Positions 10,385 to 22,306 of a stretch of DNA of 64,000 bases are shown here, piece after piece. The notes under the pieces were generated by a model. It was not told the DNA's origin. It worked only from the letters and a program-made list of their open reading frames with translations, and ran no database searches. The DNA is from Sordariomycetes sp. S80-01Y. Lineage: Eukaryota > Ascomycota > Sordariomycetes. Where the stretch lies: positions 1,922,001 to 1,986,000 of the forward strand of contig JAXQJY010000027.1 in NCBI GenBank assembly GCA_037042185.1, read 5' to 3'. Numbering within the stretch: position 1 is the stretch's first letter; each line of letters opens with the position of its first letter. Made by a program: the position numbers and the translations under genes.

Positions 10385-13300
10385 TCATGTGCCTGCTTCA
10401 TCTTCTGAGTCATCATGCGTCTCCATCTCATCGTCAAAGCCCTGCTCGCCGACGATCAGCTTAGTATACTTCTCCAGCTCCTCCAGCTGCGCGACACATC
10501 CCGTCAGACTCTCCTTATATGAATAACTGTAAATGTCCGCCCACCGCTTATGCTCAAGCAATTCGCTGTTCTCGACCGAGTGCTTCGTCATGTCCTCCTC
10601 GATGTCCATGGTCCTCATCATGAGCTTCTTCCTCGCGGCCGCGGCGCTCGGGAGGTAGCGCGGGACCGGCCTCTGCGACCGCAGCGCGCCGGCCAGGATG
10701 TACAGGTTGCCCAGGATGGCGGCGACGGCGTCTCGTCTGTAGCCGAGCAGCTTCTCCGCGGCCCTGGGGTTGTCGCGGATGTAGCCCGGGTTGTAGAATA
10801 TGGCGGACTGGCGCACGGCGATGAGGTATTCGAAGAAACGCTCGCACGCGTCCGCGAGGGCCGAGTAAGGCAGAGGGTCGAAAGGGGCCCGCAGGCGGAT
10901 TTCGTGGCGCGTCAGCACGAGCAGCTGGCGGATCCTAACAAACCCTTCACGCAGCCGGCCTTCCAGCATCTCAGAGCGGCGGATGTCCTCGGGCGTGGGC
11001 TCTTTCCCTTCTTCGAAGTAGACGTACTTGGCGACGACACTTCGGTATATGATGCTCATGAAGAAGAGCATCGATGACAGAGCAAATCGCAGCTCGTGTC
11101 TGGCAACGAAGGGCCACAAGACCCAGTTGACCACAATCGGCACGACGGTGCCAACAAGAAATGAGAGACCCCTGATGACTGCAGTGAGGGTGATCGAGTC
11201 ATCGCTGTTTCGGTACTGTAGACCCAACGAGACGACCGTGAAGGAAAGGCAGCCGACTTGGCCGGATCGCTGGAGTAGTGTTAGGCTTGTGCGGAAAAAT
11301 CAAGAAGAAACATGCACTTACTGGATGAGAGCTCTGAGTATACCGATAGAGCATGGGCAGCATAAAGATGACAGCGAAGACTGCCAGCACGTAGGGATTC
11401 CCGTTCCCTGCAGCATGCGCCGCGCCCGCCCATATGGCACCAAGCAGAGCGGCAAAAGACCTGACTACTAAATCCTGCAGATTACCACCGACCCTAGGGT
11501 GTATCATGATCCAGCTGACCGCGACCACCCACCAGACTTCATATTGATCCCACCAGTCTCGGCCATCGAGGTAGGATGGCACGGACAAAAGCGAGGTGAC
11601 CAGGCAGACTTTGAAGGCATACCTGCTCTCAAATCCTTGCAGACGGTGGAGGAAGCGCCAGGTCTTGTAGCCCTTGCTAGCCCTAGTCGACCTTGCCTCG
11701 CCGTCTGTCTCCGCATCCATGGTGGGATGGCTCTGCTCGACCTCTTTCTGTGGCTGGCCCTCCTTGTCGATGCCGAAGTCTTCGCCAAGCTCGGGAGTGT
11801 TTGGCCTAGTGCTCGATCTTGTTTTGTGCTCACGAGACTTGATTTTCTCCAGCAGCTTCGCGATTTCCGCAAAGGTGGCATGATAGGAACCAGCTGTGAT
11901 GCCGCCCCTGTCGTGACGCACTTGCGCGTTCGTCCGGTGAAGGGTCTTCCAGAACGGGTAAGAAGGGAAGTATAGCCGCGGCCAGTCTGAGATGTGCTGC
12001 ATCGACTCAACCTTGTTCAGAAGATTTTGAATGGCCGCTGCTGCTTCACGTACATGCCTCGCAAATATGAAGAGCTGAACGACATCCGAGTCGTTGATAG
12101 AGGACGTTGGGAGCTCGCCCGAATTCAGAAGTGTGGACTCGACGACGTCGAAAGCAGCGAGCGCTGACCGAAGTCGTATTTGGATAGGCCCAATGTCCGA
12201 GGATACATCTAGCGGAGGTCCAAGGTGTGCACGATACCCAGATAGACCCATCAAAGCGGCGTCACTTCTCTTGAGAGCCTCTCTCATGCAGGTAAGGATG
12301 TCTCTGGTAGGCTTGGCTAGGACTTGGATGACCTTGCGGCTGGCGTCCTCGACCTCTATGGGAGAAGTAAATAGAGGATTCTTGGCGTTGTCTTCGCTGA
12401 GCGGGGACACGGAAGGGTTGATCGTGATGGCGATGGCATCCTCACCGTCTTCCTCGTTGAACATAAATGTCTCAGTTTCCATCGAGAGGAGAGAGCGGAT
12501 GACGGCCTGCATTAGATTTCTGAGCTCACCAACGTCGTCAGGGCGAAACCGGGTAATGGTAATGTCGATTCGCAAGTCCCGATACGCTGTCGAGAGATCG
12601 ACGTATGCTCTGGCAAGGCGCCGTCTCAGGCGGACATCTCTGGGACGAGGTATTATGAGGGAATCCTATAATTGTCAGTTCGTGCGATTTATCATCATCT
12701 GCACCACGAACCTGAGTAATGTCAAAGAATCGATGGAGTGTCAAAGCTAAAGCCCTAGCTCCGGCATCCGGGAAAATGAGACAACAGACAGCCAAAGCGA
12801 TCACCTGCCCCAGCATCCAAGGCACGCCAAAGCTCAGTAGCTTATCCCAATTGATGGTTCGGCTGTTTGTTTCCGCCAGCGTAGTGAAGGTGATGGCGAT
12901 TCCAGCACAAAGCACAGCCTGGTATGACCTGACGAAGAAGGATCGGATCCACGAGATTGCGAGCATGAAGAAGGCGAGAAAGACAGCCAGAATGCCTCCA
13001 AAGCCAGCACTTGCTGCCAGAGTCGAAGTTGAAAGTAGCAACGCTATAACACCCCAGCCGAGACCTGCAGCTGTCCCCACGGTCGTTAGGATCGCTCCAT
13101 CGATCTGTGAGCCAACCGCCCGCGCCGGATGGTTGAGAAGCACTGACACAACCATGATGTAGCTATACCGCCCCAGCCATTGTCGGACGACAGGGACCAG
13201 ACACAGCACATAGGCCACGAAGAACGCTGTGAAGGACTTCAGGAGCCTGATGCCCGCTCTGGTCGTGAGCACCCGTACGAAGAGCGAGCGCAGCTCATGT

Positions 13301-13665
13301 CCTTGCCTCCAAATGAAATGCTTCGGCGACAAAGGTGACCCCTTGTCGAAAGCACTGGGCAGCGTCGTCTTAGCCAGCTCTCGCAGCTCATTTTCGTCGT
13401 GATCGCCAGGTCGCAGAAACAGAGCATCGAAGAAGCCTTCTCTCAGCTCTGACACTCCATAGGTCTCGGTGTCGATCCGGTCCTCCGAGACCATGTCCTC
13501 AATCTGAGCCATGCTTGCCATAGAGCTTCGTCTGCTGCCTATAGCAGGCCTTTGGACTAGATAGTCCCTATCGAGGGACGGTGGCAGGTTCGAGTCATGG
13601 CCGTGTGGTTCGGCTCCCAAGGGTACGGGAGCGCTAGAGCTGGCGGCGTTAGGGTCGAGGTGCAT
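10385..13665 (-). CDS. ArAE_2/FUSC-like transporter with DUF2421 region (Bre4-like)
   Basis: Three exons on the minus strand: 13665-12712, 12665-11322 and 11269-10385. The introns are 46 and 52 bp, and the product is 1060 aa. After a polar N-terminus, a first block of about six hydrophobic helices covers residues 140-300, including LLKSFTAFFVAYVLCLV and AVFLAFFMLAISWI. A long soluble linker follows. A second hydrophobic block contains FKVCLVTSLLSVPSYL, VWWVVAVSWIMIHPRVGG and PYVLAVFAVIFMLPML. A helical C-terminal region resembles the DUF2421 part of Bre4-type proteins. This order (N-terminal 6-TM ArAE_2, FUSC-like block, C-terminal domain) is typical of fungal proteins annotated as putative ER transporters or brefeldin A sensitivity-related proteins. 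The substrate is unknown; aromatic acid or anion export is family-level inference. Its 3' end lies only 86 bp from the end of DNA2 (convergent). Confidence 0.85.
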
Positions 13666-14402
13666 CTTGACTACCCGACAAATGGCAACTCCAACATGCC
13701 TCAGTTAATTTGCAAGCTTCATGTTGTGGAGACCCGGCCTCGTCCACAGAATCCAACCGCTCTCATGGAAAGATTGAAGTCCCAGATGAGCAAGGGAGAT
13801 GTTAGCCAAGGAGGACGACAATTGACACTGGCGTGTGGCGCTCGCGCGATAGTGTCTCCAAGTACCAGCACGCAAGTGTCGTTGCTCTGCAGCGGATCTG
13901 CTCTGCTCAAATGACCTCTTGCAGAACTATGATGCAGACGGCGCTATCAGGCTCAGGCTGGTGGATGTGTGGGGTAGGTGTTGGCAGTCATGAAGCGAGC
14001 TTGGGAATGGCCCGAACTACAGGTTGCGAGCTCATCCAGGACGAGGGATTTCTCGACTAGACATAGATATTGACAGTGTAGCTGCGATAGCCTTGCGGCT
14101 TCTCAACGATGTGAAATTATTACAAGTCAGGCAATTTGTTTGGAAAGGGAGAGTCCAGCTTCAAGCCGCTGCAAGTTGCTGCAGAGCTCTGCCGCCCGGC
14201 GCATGAAAAGCGGATCCGGTCGCTGCCAGTGTGATCCCGACATCATTTCACGTGACTCTCCACCGGCCCGGCTCTTCCCTCGCACCGTGACCCATCCCAA
14301 CAACGACTATCGCTCAACCTCGAATCCCCCTCGCCAACGCCCAGCCATTGAGGCCCTTCAGCATCCATCCTCGCCGACGAACCTCTCCACTCTCCAAACA
14401 CG
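13666..14402. other. Divergent intergenic region, no gene seen
   Basis: This 737-bp gap lies between the start codons of the transporter and the complex I subunit gene, so it holds both promoters. I see only short frames without recognisable products. The 120 bp before 14403 are C-rich and pyrimidine-biased, as in many fungal 5' UTRs. Confidence 0.5.
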
Positions 14403-14872
14403 ATGGTTGCGCTCCGACCTTTAGCCAGGACCGCGCGCTGCGTGCGCCTGCAAACCCCCTCGAGATCTCTGTCCACGACTCCCCGACGACTAGGTGGCGG
14501 CGGCTCCCACTACGACGCACCGACCGGCTGGCTCTGGGGCATCAAGCCGGGAGAGAAGCCCGAGCCTGAGGGCTGGGAGTGGCCGATGTACCTCTTTTGC
14601 GGAAGTCTGTTGGTGACGGGTGTTGCGTTGGCCTTCAAGCCTGATACTACGTGAGTTAGCCTTGCGGGTGCGACGGTTCGGCTTTCTCGTTGGGTAGCTT
14701 GGGCCCTTCTGGCAAGCGCCCAACTCTCCGGAGCTCCTCGATGCGCTACTTTGTAAGGCGAAGATCACTGACGACCCGCAATAGTGTTTCCACATGGGCC
14801 CTCGAGGAGGCACGAAGGCGGTTAGAAGCCGAGGGCATCCTGCCCGACCCCAACGCCGAGAAGAAGGAATAG
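14403..14872 (+). CDS. Complex I subunit of ESSS/NDUFB11 type, mitochondrial
   Basis: Two exons, 14403-14650 and 14785-14872, separated by a 134-bp intron with GTGAGT, a CACTGAC branch-like site and ATAG. The product is 111 aa. The N-terminus (about residues 1-30) is rich in R, S, T and A with no acidic residues, as in a mitochondrial presequence. A single membrane segment around YLFCGSLLVTGVALAF follows the conserved-looking GWEWPMY. The tail is short and charged (EEARRRLEAEG). Size, one transmembrane helix and the GWE-W context fit the ESSS (NDUFB11) accessory subunit of the membrane arm of NADH:ubiquinone oxidoreductase. The exon join restores the reading frame (ACT GTT TCC) and leads to a natural stop. 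A different small mitochondrial inner-membrane protein cannot be fully excluded. Confidence 0.7.
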
Positions 14873-15318
14873 GTGGGATGGCGCACACCCGTGATGCGTG
14901 TACTGGGAGGGGACCATTCGTCTGGGAGAGCATAGCTCTGGAATAGACCGGTTGATTGTGTATATTGGGTCCGGACAGTTCGGCTGGAGATATTGGTGGT
15001 TCACGCCATGGCTAGAGATGCTTTCTTTTGTGCTCAATGACATTACTTTGGCAATCATACGACCTCTGTTCCGCCCACATCATCTCGTCATCCACTTTGA
15101 TACGGAGTGAACAAGCTCTCTTGAGCAAGCACTGTCAACTTGTCCGTGTGAATGTGCGCATGATTTGTATACACTGATGCGGTTCGTCTGATAATCGAAC
15201 AATGAGGATCATGAGTCACAAGGTCGCAATAAGCAGGGCATTTTCAGCTGAAACTGACACGGATTAGTCGTCAAATTTCAAGTCTATAGCCAGATAACGC
15301 TTTCTGATCCGATCCCCT
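14873..15318. other. Convergent intergenic region, no gene seen
   Basis: 446 bp between the 3' ends of the complex I subunit gene and the branched-chain aminotransferase gene. It should hold both 3' UTRs and polyadenylation sites. No coding sequence or RNA gene is apparent. Confidence 0.5.
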
Positions 15319-16605
15319 CTAGTTCTTGTTGATGACACTCCATTCATGCTCCTCCTCGCCATACTGGATGCCCTCAATCCAGTTCTTCATCCTCAAGGCG
15401 ATCTCGCCAGACTCCTCAGTCTCCTTCAACCCGCAGTCGACGATCTCACCCTTCCACGAGATCTTCCTGATGGGGCTGACAATGGCAGCCGTGCCCGCGC
15501 CGAAAGCTTCGATCAGACGACCCTCTTTCGAAGCCTCAGCCAGCTCGCCCATGGTGTACTTGCGCTCGCTGATCTTCCAGCCCTCGGGGGCCAGACGCTC
15601 GCGCGCCAAAGTCAGCACGGAGTCACGGGTAACACCCTCGAGAATCGTGCCATCGAGAGGTGCAGTCACGAGCTCGTTCTGGCCAGTCTCCTTGTCCTTG
15701 ATGGCGGCAAACATGTTCATTGTGCCAACCTCGGTGACGTACTGCTCCTCGCCGAACAACCACAGGTTCTGCTGGAAACCACGGCCAGCAGCCTCGAGCT
15801 GAGGAACGATGCAAGGCGCGTAGTTGGCGCCCAGCTTCTTGTCACCGACGCCACCGGGCCAAGCGCGGACGGCGTAGTCGGTAGCCTCAAGCGAGACAGC
15901 CTTGAAGCCAGTAGGGTAGTACGGTCCAACGGGCGAAGCAATAACGTACAGCAACGCCGACCCTGGGGGGCCGACGCCGAGGGTCTTTTGCGTGCCGATC
16001 ATGGTCGGCCTCAAGTACAACGAGTAGCCCTTTCCATTGGGGATGGATCCCTTCTCCAATTGAACGAATTTCGTGATCAACTCGGTGAAGGACGATGGCT
16101 CAAAGGTGGGCAGAGCGATACGGGCGGCCGACTTGTTCAGACGGGCCATGTTCTTGTCGGGACGGAAGAGGCGCACATTGCCCTTCTTGTCCTTATAGGC
16201 CTTCATACCCTCAAAGCACTCGAAAGCATAGTGGAAGACACACGTCGCCGGGTCGAGCGAAAGATTTTGGTAGGGGACAATCTTGGGCGCCAGCCAGCCC
16301 TCCGTCTCGTTCCATTCAATGGTAAGCATGTGGTCTGGAGTCGATTAGCACGCGCATCCGCTACTGGCAGACCCAATTGGCTTACCAGTGAACTCGCGAC
16401 CAAAGACGAGGTCCTCCGGCTTGGGGAGGGTCTTGGGCTTGTTCGTCTTGGTGATGGAGAGCTTGGACGGGTCGAGCGCAGCCTGTTTCGAGGCTGAGGC
16501 AGCGCCAGCCTGGATACTGTAGGGACGGGCAGCATAGCACGCTGGAAGAACCCTTGGGGCTCTTGTCGCGCTCCGCAGAGCGGTCGATCGAAGGACGGCG
16601 CGCAT
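15319..16605 (-). CDS. Branched-chain amino acid aminotransferase, mitochondrial
   Basis: Two exons, 16605-16386 and 16334-15319, with a 51-bp intron. The product is 411 aa. The first ~60 residues ([17 protein letters not shown] onward) form an Arg/Ser/Ala-rich mitochondrial targeting sequence. The rest is a fold-type IV PLP aminotransferase. It has [10 protein letters not shown], the RLNKSAAR segment, YLRPTMIGT, and [11 protein letters not shown] containing the Schiff-base lysine (about K240 by alignment to the KxGxNY pattern of BCAT). VGTMNMF and [13 protein letters not shown] are in the C-terminal part. It interconverts leucine, isoleucine and valine with their 2-oxo acids, using 2-oxoglutarate/glutamate. 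Fungi often have both mitochondrial and cytosolic copies; the presequence marks this as the mitochondrial form. The gene is divergent from the SCYL2-like gene. Confidence 0.95.
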
Positions 16606-17275
16606 CCTGTCGGGTGAATGTGTAACCAAGGGTTGAGGCTGCGAGTCGTATCGGTTTTTTTTCAACAGCGGGAAAGGGCAGAGATATTTGGAAGAGCCAA
16701 ACCCAATTAATATGTAACGGATACAATCAGCAGTATGACTCCGAGCCGAGCGTCCGGGAACGGGTTGAGGGCTGACGCTGGGATGTTTATAGTGAGAAAT
16801 ACCCGCAGGCCAGATCCATCGGCGCCGTATCGGAGGTCGTTGAAGCTGTTTTGGCGCGCCTTTCTTACTACAGGGTGCCCGGGATCTGCAGTAAGCCGAA
16901 ATCCACGACGTGATTCGCCCGATACTAAGCGTTGCACCAGTCAAGCCACATGTTCGGTCCCCTCAGCCACGTCCCAAGCTAACCAGCCACGAAGTGCCGC
17001 GGCCAAAGAGCTGACGTTGATAATCGCGAATTCAATGTGACCTCGGACGTGTCCATGATTCTCTGCGCGCAACAAGTTGAAGCCCGCCAGCTTTTTCGAA
17101 CCTCTGTTTTTAACCTCGAATTGCCGACTCAAGATCTTTTCTTTCTGTTTCCCAGCATCATTGTGCGCGCTCGCGCAGCCCATCGCAGCCACCCAGCGCA
17201 TGTCGAAATGACCCAACGATCCCAAGATCCAAGCGCGCCGTAACCGATCACAGCGCATCACCTACCGCCCTCACG
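16606..17275. promoter_or_regulatory. Divergent promoter region between BCAT and SCYL2-like genes
   Basis: This 670-bp region lies between two diverging start codons and contains no supported gene. I looked for a general-amino-acid-control (TGASTCA) site relevant to the aminotransferase. The nearest match, TGACTCC at 16736-16742, is imperfect, so I do not claim one. Confidence 0.45.
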
Positions 17276-20194
17276 ATGTTCTCGAGCGCGCTGAAATCCA
17301 TCTCTGCCACCAACATCACCGGCAACTACTCAATCTCGCCCAATCAGACATCCCAGGCTGGTCCCTGGAAGATCTACGACTGCAAGAAGAAGTCCACTGG
17401 CAAGGCCTACAGTCTCTTTGTCTTCGACAAGAAAGGACTCGATGCCCATGGAAATGGCTTAGGCGGCAGTCGAAGCGGTGGCGCTTCTTTCAAGAGAGAG
17501 GTCGAGGAGCTGGTACACAGACTCAAGAAGGAGGCCTCGAGTTTGGCCAAATTGAGGCACCCAAGTATCCTGGAGTTGGTGGAGCCTGTCGAGGAGACCC
17601 GAGGCGGAGGGCTGCAATTTGTCACTGAGGCTGTCACAGCATCACTCTCGAGCCTCTTGCAGGAGAAGGATGACCAGGAGAGGTCAGGTGGACCAGGTGG
17701 AAGGGGGAGCCGGTTCGTCACAGAAGATGCGGACGGCGTCAGGAGGCGGCGTGAGCTCGAGATAGATGAGCTGGAGATTCAAAAGGGTCTGCTGCAGATC
17801 AGCAAAGCCCTTGAGTTCTTACATGAGAATGCTGGACTGGTCCATGGCAACTTGACCCCTGATGCCGTCCTTATCAACGCCAAGGTAGGTCTCTCACTCA
17901 TCTTCCAGACAAGCCCCCACTAACAAGAGCTTCAGTCCGACTGGAAGATCAGTGGCCTTGCTTTCTGCAGCCCAATTGAAGGCTCCACCAAACCAACGTC
18001 GATACAAGGCGTCAACCTCTACGAAGTCTTGAACCCGGATCCCAGACTACCTAAATTCGTCCAGCTCAACATCGATTACACATCCCCCGACTTCGTTATG
18101 GACAACAACATGACAGCTTCGGCCGACATGTTCTCACTCGGTCTCCTATGCGTTGCTCTGTATAATTCACCCCACCGCTCACCCCTGGATACTCACGGCA
18201 GTCTCTCATCTTACAAGAAGCTTTTTGCTTCCTCTTCGACGATACCCTCCAACTCGAACAAGTTCCTCTGCTCGCGACCGCTACCCAAGGATCTTTCTGG
18301 TCACGTCCTCCCACGGCTAATTACCCGAAGACCTGCGCAGCGCCTGACGGCTAAGGAGTTCCAAGAAAGCGAATTTTTCGACAATGTACTCGTCTCTACT
18401 ATCCGCTTCCTGGACGCTTTTCCCGCGAAGACCTCCAATGAGAAGAGCCAATTCATGCGCGGTCTGAACAGGGTCCTTCCGTCGTTTCCCAAGAGCGTCA
18501 TCGAGAAGAAGCTGCTGCCAGCAATCTTGGAGGAACTAAAAGACCGAGACCTCCTCTCGCTCATTTTGCAGAATGTCTTCAAAATTCTGGAGCTTCTGCC
18601 TTCATCGCGGCGTGCCTTTGGCGAGAAAGTGAGGCCTGCTCTGAAGGATATCTTCGTTGTCAACGCCAAGCAGGGGCAACAAGAGAAGGATCCTGCCCGA
18701 GACGCTGGCTTGATGGTCTTCTTGGAGAACTTGGCCGTTTGCGCAGACAATTGCTCAGGCAAAGAGTTCAAAGACGACATTTTCCCCGTCCTTCTAGCAG
18801 CCCTCGAGTGTCCCACTCACTCCATCATCGACGCAGCCATGCGCAGTCTGCCTGTAGTGCTCCCGGTCCTCGACTTCAGTACAATCAAGAACGAGCTCTT
18901 CCCGGTCATCGCAGCTGTCTTCACCCGTACCAACAGTCTGGCTATCAAAGTTCGAGGACTTCAGTCTTTCGTCATTCTGTGTGGTGGCTCGACTGATGCT
19001 GCGGCCGATGATGGCCTGAATGGGCTGGCACCCCAGAAGAAGACATCTTCTTCCTCTGCACTGGATAAGTACACCATGCAGGAGAAGATAGTGCCTCTTG
19101 TCAAGGGCATCAAGACGAAGGAGCCGGCCGTCATGATGGCTGCCCTAAACGTCCTACGCATTGTTGGCCAGACCGCCGACGCCGAATTCGTTGCAATGGA
19201 TGTATTGCCTATTTTATGGCACATGAGCCTTGGCCCTCTACTGGAGCTCAAGCAGTTTCAGACCTTTATGGAGCTTATCAAGCTCCTGTCTCGCAAGGTT
19301 GAAGATGAGCAAACTCGAAAGCTGCAAGAGCTCAGCACGTCAAACGGCTCCGGCTCGGCTGTAAAGAACGAGGACTTCCTCTCCTTCGGCGGGGTGACCG
19401 GCACGACGTTTGAAGCTAGTAACGGCGCATCCGAAGATGACTTCGAGTCACTCGTGAAGGGAAGGAGTAGCACTTCTGGCGGAGCATCTAACGGCGGATT
19501 CCCTTCGTGGGACGAGGCACCAAACATGGCGGGTGCCTCGACGGCTCGTTCTTCGACGGCGTCGCCCGCCGCGCCTGCATTCTCCTGGTCGACACCGACA
19601 ACTTCTCAGCCAGGCAGCCCACCTGTGGGCCAGGCCAGTGCCGTCAAATCCCAACAGTCCAGCTTCCGGACGGTGACGCCAGATCTCAACAGCTTCCAGA
19701 GCATGACGCCGTCGTCAACACAGTTCAGTCAGCCGATGCAACCGCTGCAGCCTTCAAACACCGGTGGCTTCTCACAACCGCAGCAGCAAACATCTGCCTC
19801 GACCGTCAACTGGGGCGCCGCGGCTCAGAGTCCCTGGGCATCGTCCTCGGCAGCCACGCCAAACTACTCGTCCAACACGCCCGCAATGGGCAGCATGAAC
19901 ACCGCCATGTCAAACATGTCCATGAATCAGCAACGTCCGTCGATGGGACAATCATCGTCATCGTTCTCCCTGGCGCCACCACCAGGTAGTAACGCAAACA
20001 CAACCTCAAGCTCTAGCTTTAGCATCCAGCCGCCACCTTCAGGGGCATTCGGCATCAAGCCGCCGCAGCAGCCCTCATGGGGCGGCATGGGGCAACAACA
20101 GCAGAGCTCTGGCATGATGAGTGGTGGCATGGCCCAGCAGCACCAGCAGCAGCAGCAAAAGTCTGGATTGGATAAATATGAGAGCTTGATTTAG
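17276..20194 (+). CDS. SCY1-like (SCYL2-type) pseudokinase
   Basis: Two exons, 17276-17884 and 17936-20194; the 51-bp intron has a CCACTAAC branch site. The product is 955 aa. The N-terminal kinase-like domain starts at MFSSALKSISATNITGNYSI and includes a KKEASSLAKLRHPSI helix. The catalytic-loop HRDLKPxN motif is replaced by LVHGNLTPDAVLIN (about 188-201), and DFG is replaced by WKISGLAF, so it should be catalytically inactive. A helical HEAT-repeat-like region covers roughly residues 290-640 (for example SVIEKKLLPAILEELKDRDL). The C-terminus is disordered, rich in Q, S, P and N, with NP/PP repeats and an end of SGLDKYESLI. SCYL2/CVAK104 and yeast Scy1-like proteins act in clathrin-linked trafficking at the Golgi and endosomes; this role is inferred from the family. 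Confidence 0.9.
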
Positions 20195-20737
20195 GCATAG
20201 CGTGTTCGGGAGACATTCTTACTTAGCCAGCGAATGTAGTGACAATAAATATGAGCATTCTCACCCTGATTACTTGGGGCCTAGATGATGATGATCGACT
20301 CGAAAGAATACAACGTCTGAATTGCCTTGAGCAAGAATATACATGTAGTCGCCCTCGATGGGGCGAAACCTCCTGTTCATACATCGAGGGAAGGCCAAAG
20401 GACAAATGAAAGAAGGCGGGAACCGACAGCTACGCGTACGCAGATCATCTTGTTGAGGAAGCTTGGCGAAAGATTCACCAGCTAGCATGACGACCGCTGG
20501 CTCGGGAATAGACCGTTGGCTGCTTTTTTGGTGCTAATCCACGGGTTCTACCGTAGACAGACAAAATAGCAGCAGATAAAAACAGAGAAGAAGAAAAGAA
20601 GCTCTTTATGGTGAGATCTACATGCTGCCGTTCCTCGAATGTACAGCCAAGTAAACACCAAACGCCACGCAGTTATCCCACAACAGCAAACAAACGAAAG
20701 AATCCAAAACGACGACGGCACGACACCAGACGCCCTT
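20195..20737. other. Convergent intergenic region, no gene seen
   Basis: 543 bp between the 3' ends of the SCYL2-like and sirtuin genes. Parts near 20570-20610 are A-rich. No gene is supported; it should hold the two 3' UTRs. Confidence 0.5.
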
Positions 20738-22306
20738 CTACTTCTCGGGTGGGGGCGTCTTCGTGAAGACGTGCCGGCTTCTGCTGCCCTCCTCGGTCCT
20801 GACTTGAATCTTGGCGGCCTCGTCCACCATCTCGTGCTTGAACTCCCACCCGAGCCTCCGGCAGAGCTCGGTGACGACGGTGTCGCAGTCGCCGAGCAGG
20901 TCGATGTCGAAGTTGATGTGGCTGACGGCCTGCCTCGACACGTAGATCTGCGGGATGTGGCTCGGCAGCCACGATACGATTTCCGACACGGGCGTCACCT
21001 TGAGCGAGGTGCCGATGACGATGACGAGGTCGACCTTGTCGCGGTCGTGCTCGGTGAGGCGGTTGCTGAACTCGTCGGGCAGGGCCTCGCCGAAGAAGGT
21101 GATGTCGGGCTTCATGACGCCGGGCTGGGGCACGTCGTAGGAGGCGTCCTCGTCCTCGTCGGAGTTGGCGGCCGAGGCGCCCCATCTCTTGCGGCGGCGA
21201 CCGTCCACGCCGGCGGAGCGCTTCCTCTTGGCCGAGGGGGCCGCGGCCTTGAGGTTGGCGACGCAGCGGGTGCAGGTGGGGATCTTGCCGGCCTTGATGT
21301 CCGGGAAGATGACCTCGCCCTGGATCTTGTAGCCGCACTTGATGCAGGAGGCGGTGCCGAATGAGCCGTGGCACTGGATGAGCCTGTCCTTGGGCACGCC
21401 GGCCTTGACCTCGAGGTTGTCGATGTTCTGGGAGTAGTTGGTCAGGAGCTTGCCGCGCTCGTGCAGCATGGCGATGAACTTGTGCGTTGGGGTGTAGACA
21501 TCCGTGGCGGGCACGATGTCCTTGGCGACCGAGTAGAAGATGGTGGGGTCCTCCTTGAAGACGTTGATGTCGAAGACTTCCTGGGGGTCGTTCAGGCCCA
21601 GGTGCTCGAGCTTGGAGTACAATCCGGTGCCCTTGGATCGGAAGTCGGGGATGCCGAGGCTGGTCGAGATGCCCGCGCCCGTCAGGAGGATGATGTTGGA
21701 GCAACGCTTGATCAGGTCGACGGCATCGCCTACCGAGTTATAGTAGGGCAGCTTTGCGCGCTTGGAGAGCTCGCGGGAGATGGCCAGCGACAGCAGACTG
21801 TAGTAGTCCTCGTCCTCGGCGCCTTCGAGGAAGGATGGCGGCTTGATGCCAAAGGCCGTGAGCAGCTTCTTGGCCGTGTAGCGACCCGAGTCGACGGTGC
21901 GCTGGCAGAAGACGGTCGGGCCGTACTCGCGCAGTTCGCGCTTCAGACGAGCAGATTCCTCGGCGGTGCAGCCCCCGTTCGCCGCGCCGGGAGTGCTCCC
22001 ACCGTCACCATCTACACGCGTCGTCAGCATCAAGACATCAGGGGAGCAGGTCGCTTTCACAGCCAGTGGGCTTCACTTACCATCAGCCCCGTTGGCGAGC
22101 TCGTCGAGCACGTCCTCGAAAAGGCTCTCCGTCTCCCACGAGTCCCGCGTGGACGCGACGCGCTCCTCGAGGTCCGCGACGGTGATGTTGATGGCGGCGT
22201 CTTTGAGCTCGTCAGGCGTGGCATTGTCGGGCAGGGGCTTCTCGAGCGTGGCGTTTGAAGGCGGTAGCGAGACGCCCGCGGGAGCGCCAGGGCGTTTGTT
22301 GTTCAT
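20738..22306 (-). CDS. NAD-dependent protein deacetylase, Sir2 family (Sir2/Hst1-like)
   Basis: Two exons, 22306-22081 and 22011-20738, with a 69-bp intron. The product is 499 aa. The sirtuin core is complete: [15 protein letters not shown] (about 187-201), QNIDNLE (about 270-276), catalytic His in CHGSFG (about H290) and zinc cysteines CIKC (about 298/301) and CTRC (about 322/325). The later [11 protein letters not shown] completes the NAD site. The helical N-terminal extension ([22 protein letters not shown]) is typical of nuclear Sir2/Hst1-type enzymes rather than Hst2 or mitochondrial sirtuins. A basic insert after the zinc module ([15 protein letters not shown], about 337-351) followed by an acidic DEDED run could be a nuclear localisation signal. 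The probable role is histone deacetylation and gene silencing, inferred from family. Confidence 0.92.

Noticed and set aside
15346-16497. 383-codon open frame on the plus strand
   Set aside because: It is antisense to the branched-chain aminotransferase, whose motifs and intron are clear; the frame is open only because of codon bias on the other strand.
16736-16742. Possible Gcn4/CPC1 site before the aminotransferase
   Set aside because: TGACTCC departs from TGASTCA at the last base, so it is not a convincing site.
20673-22258. Long open frames on both strands around the sirtuin (343, 241 and 296 codons)
   Set aside because: They overlap the sirtuin gene in other frames and have repetitive Arg/His/Gln- or Gly/Val-rich composition without domains.
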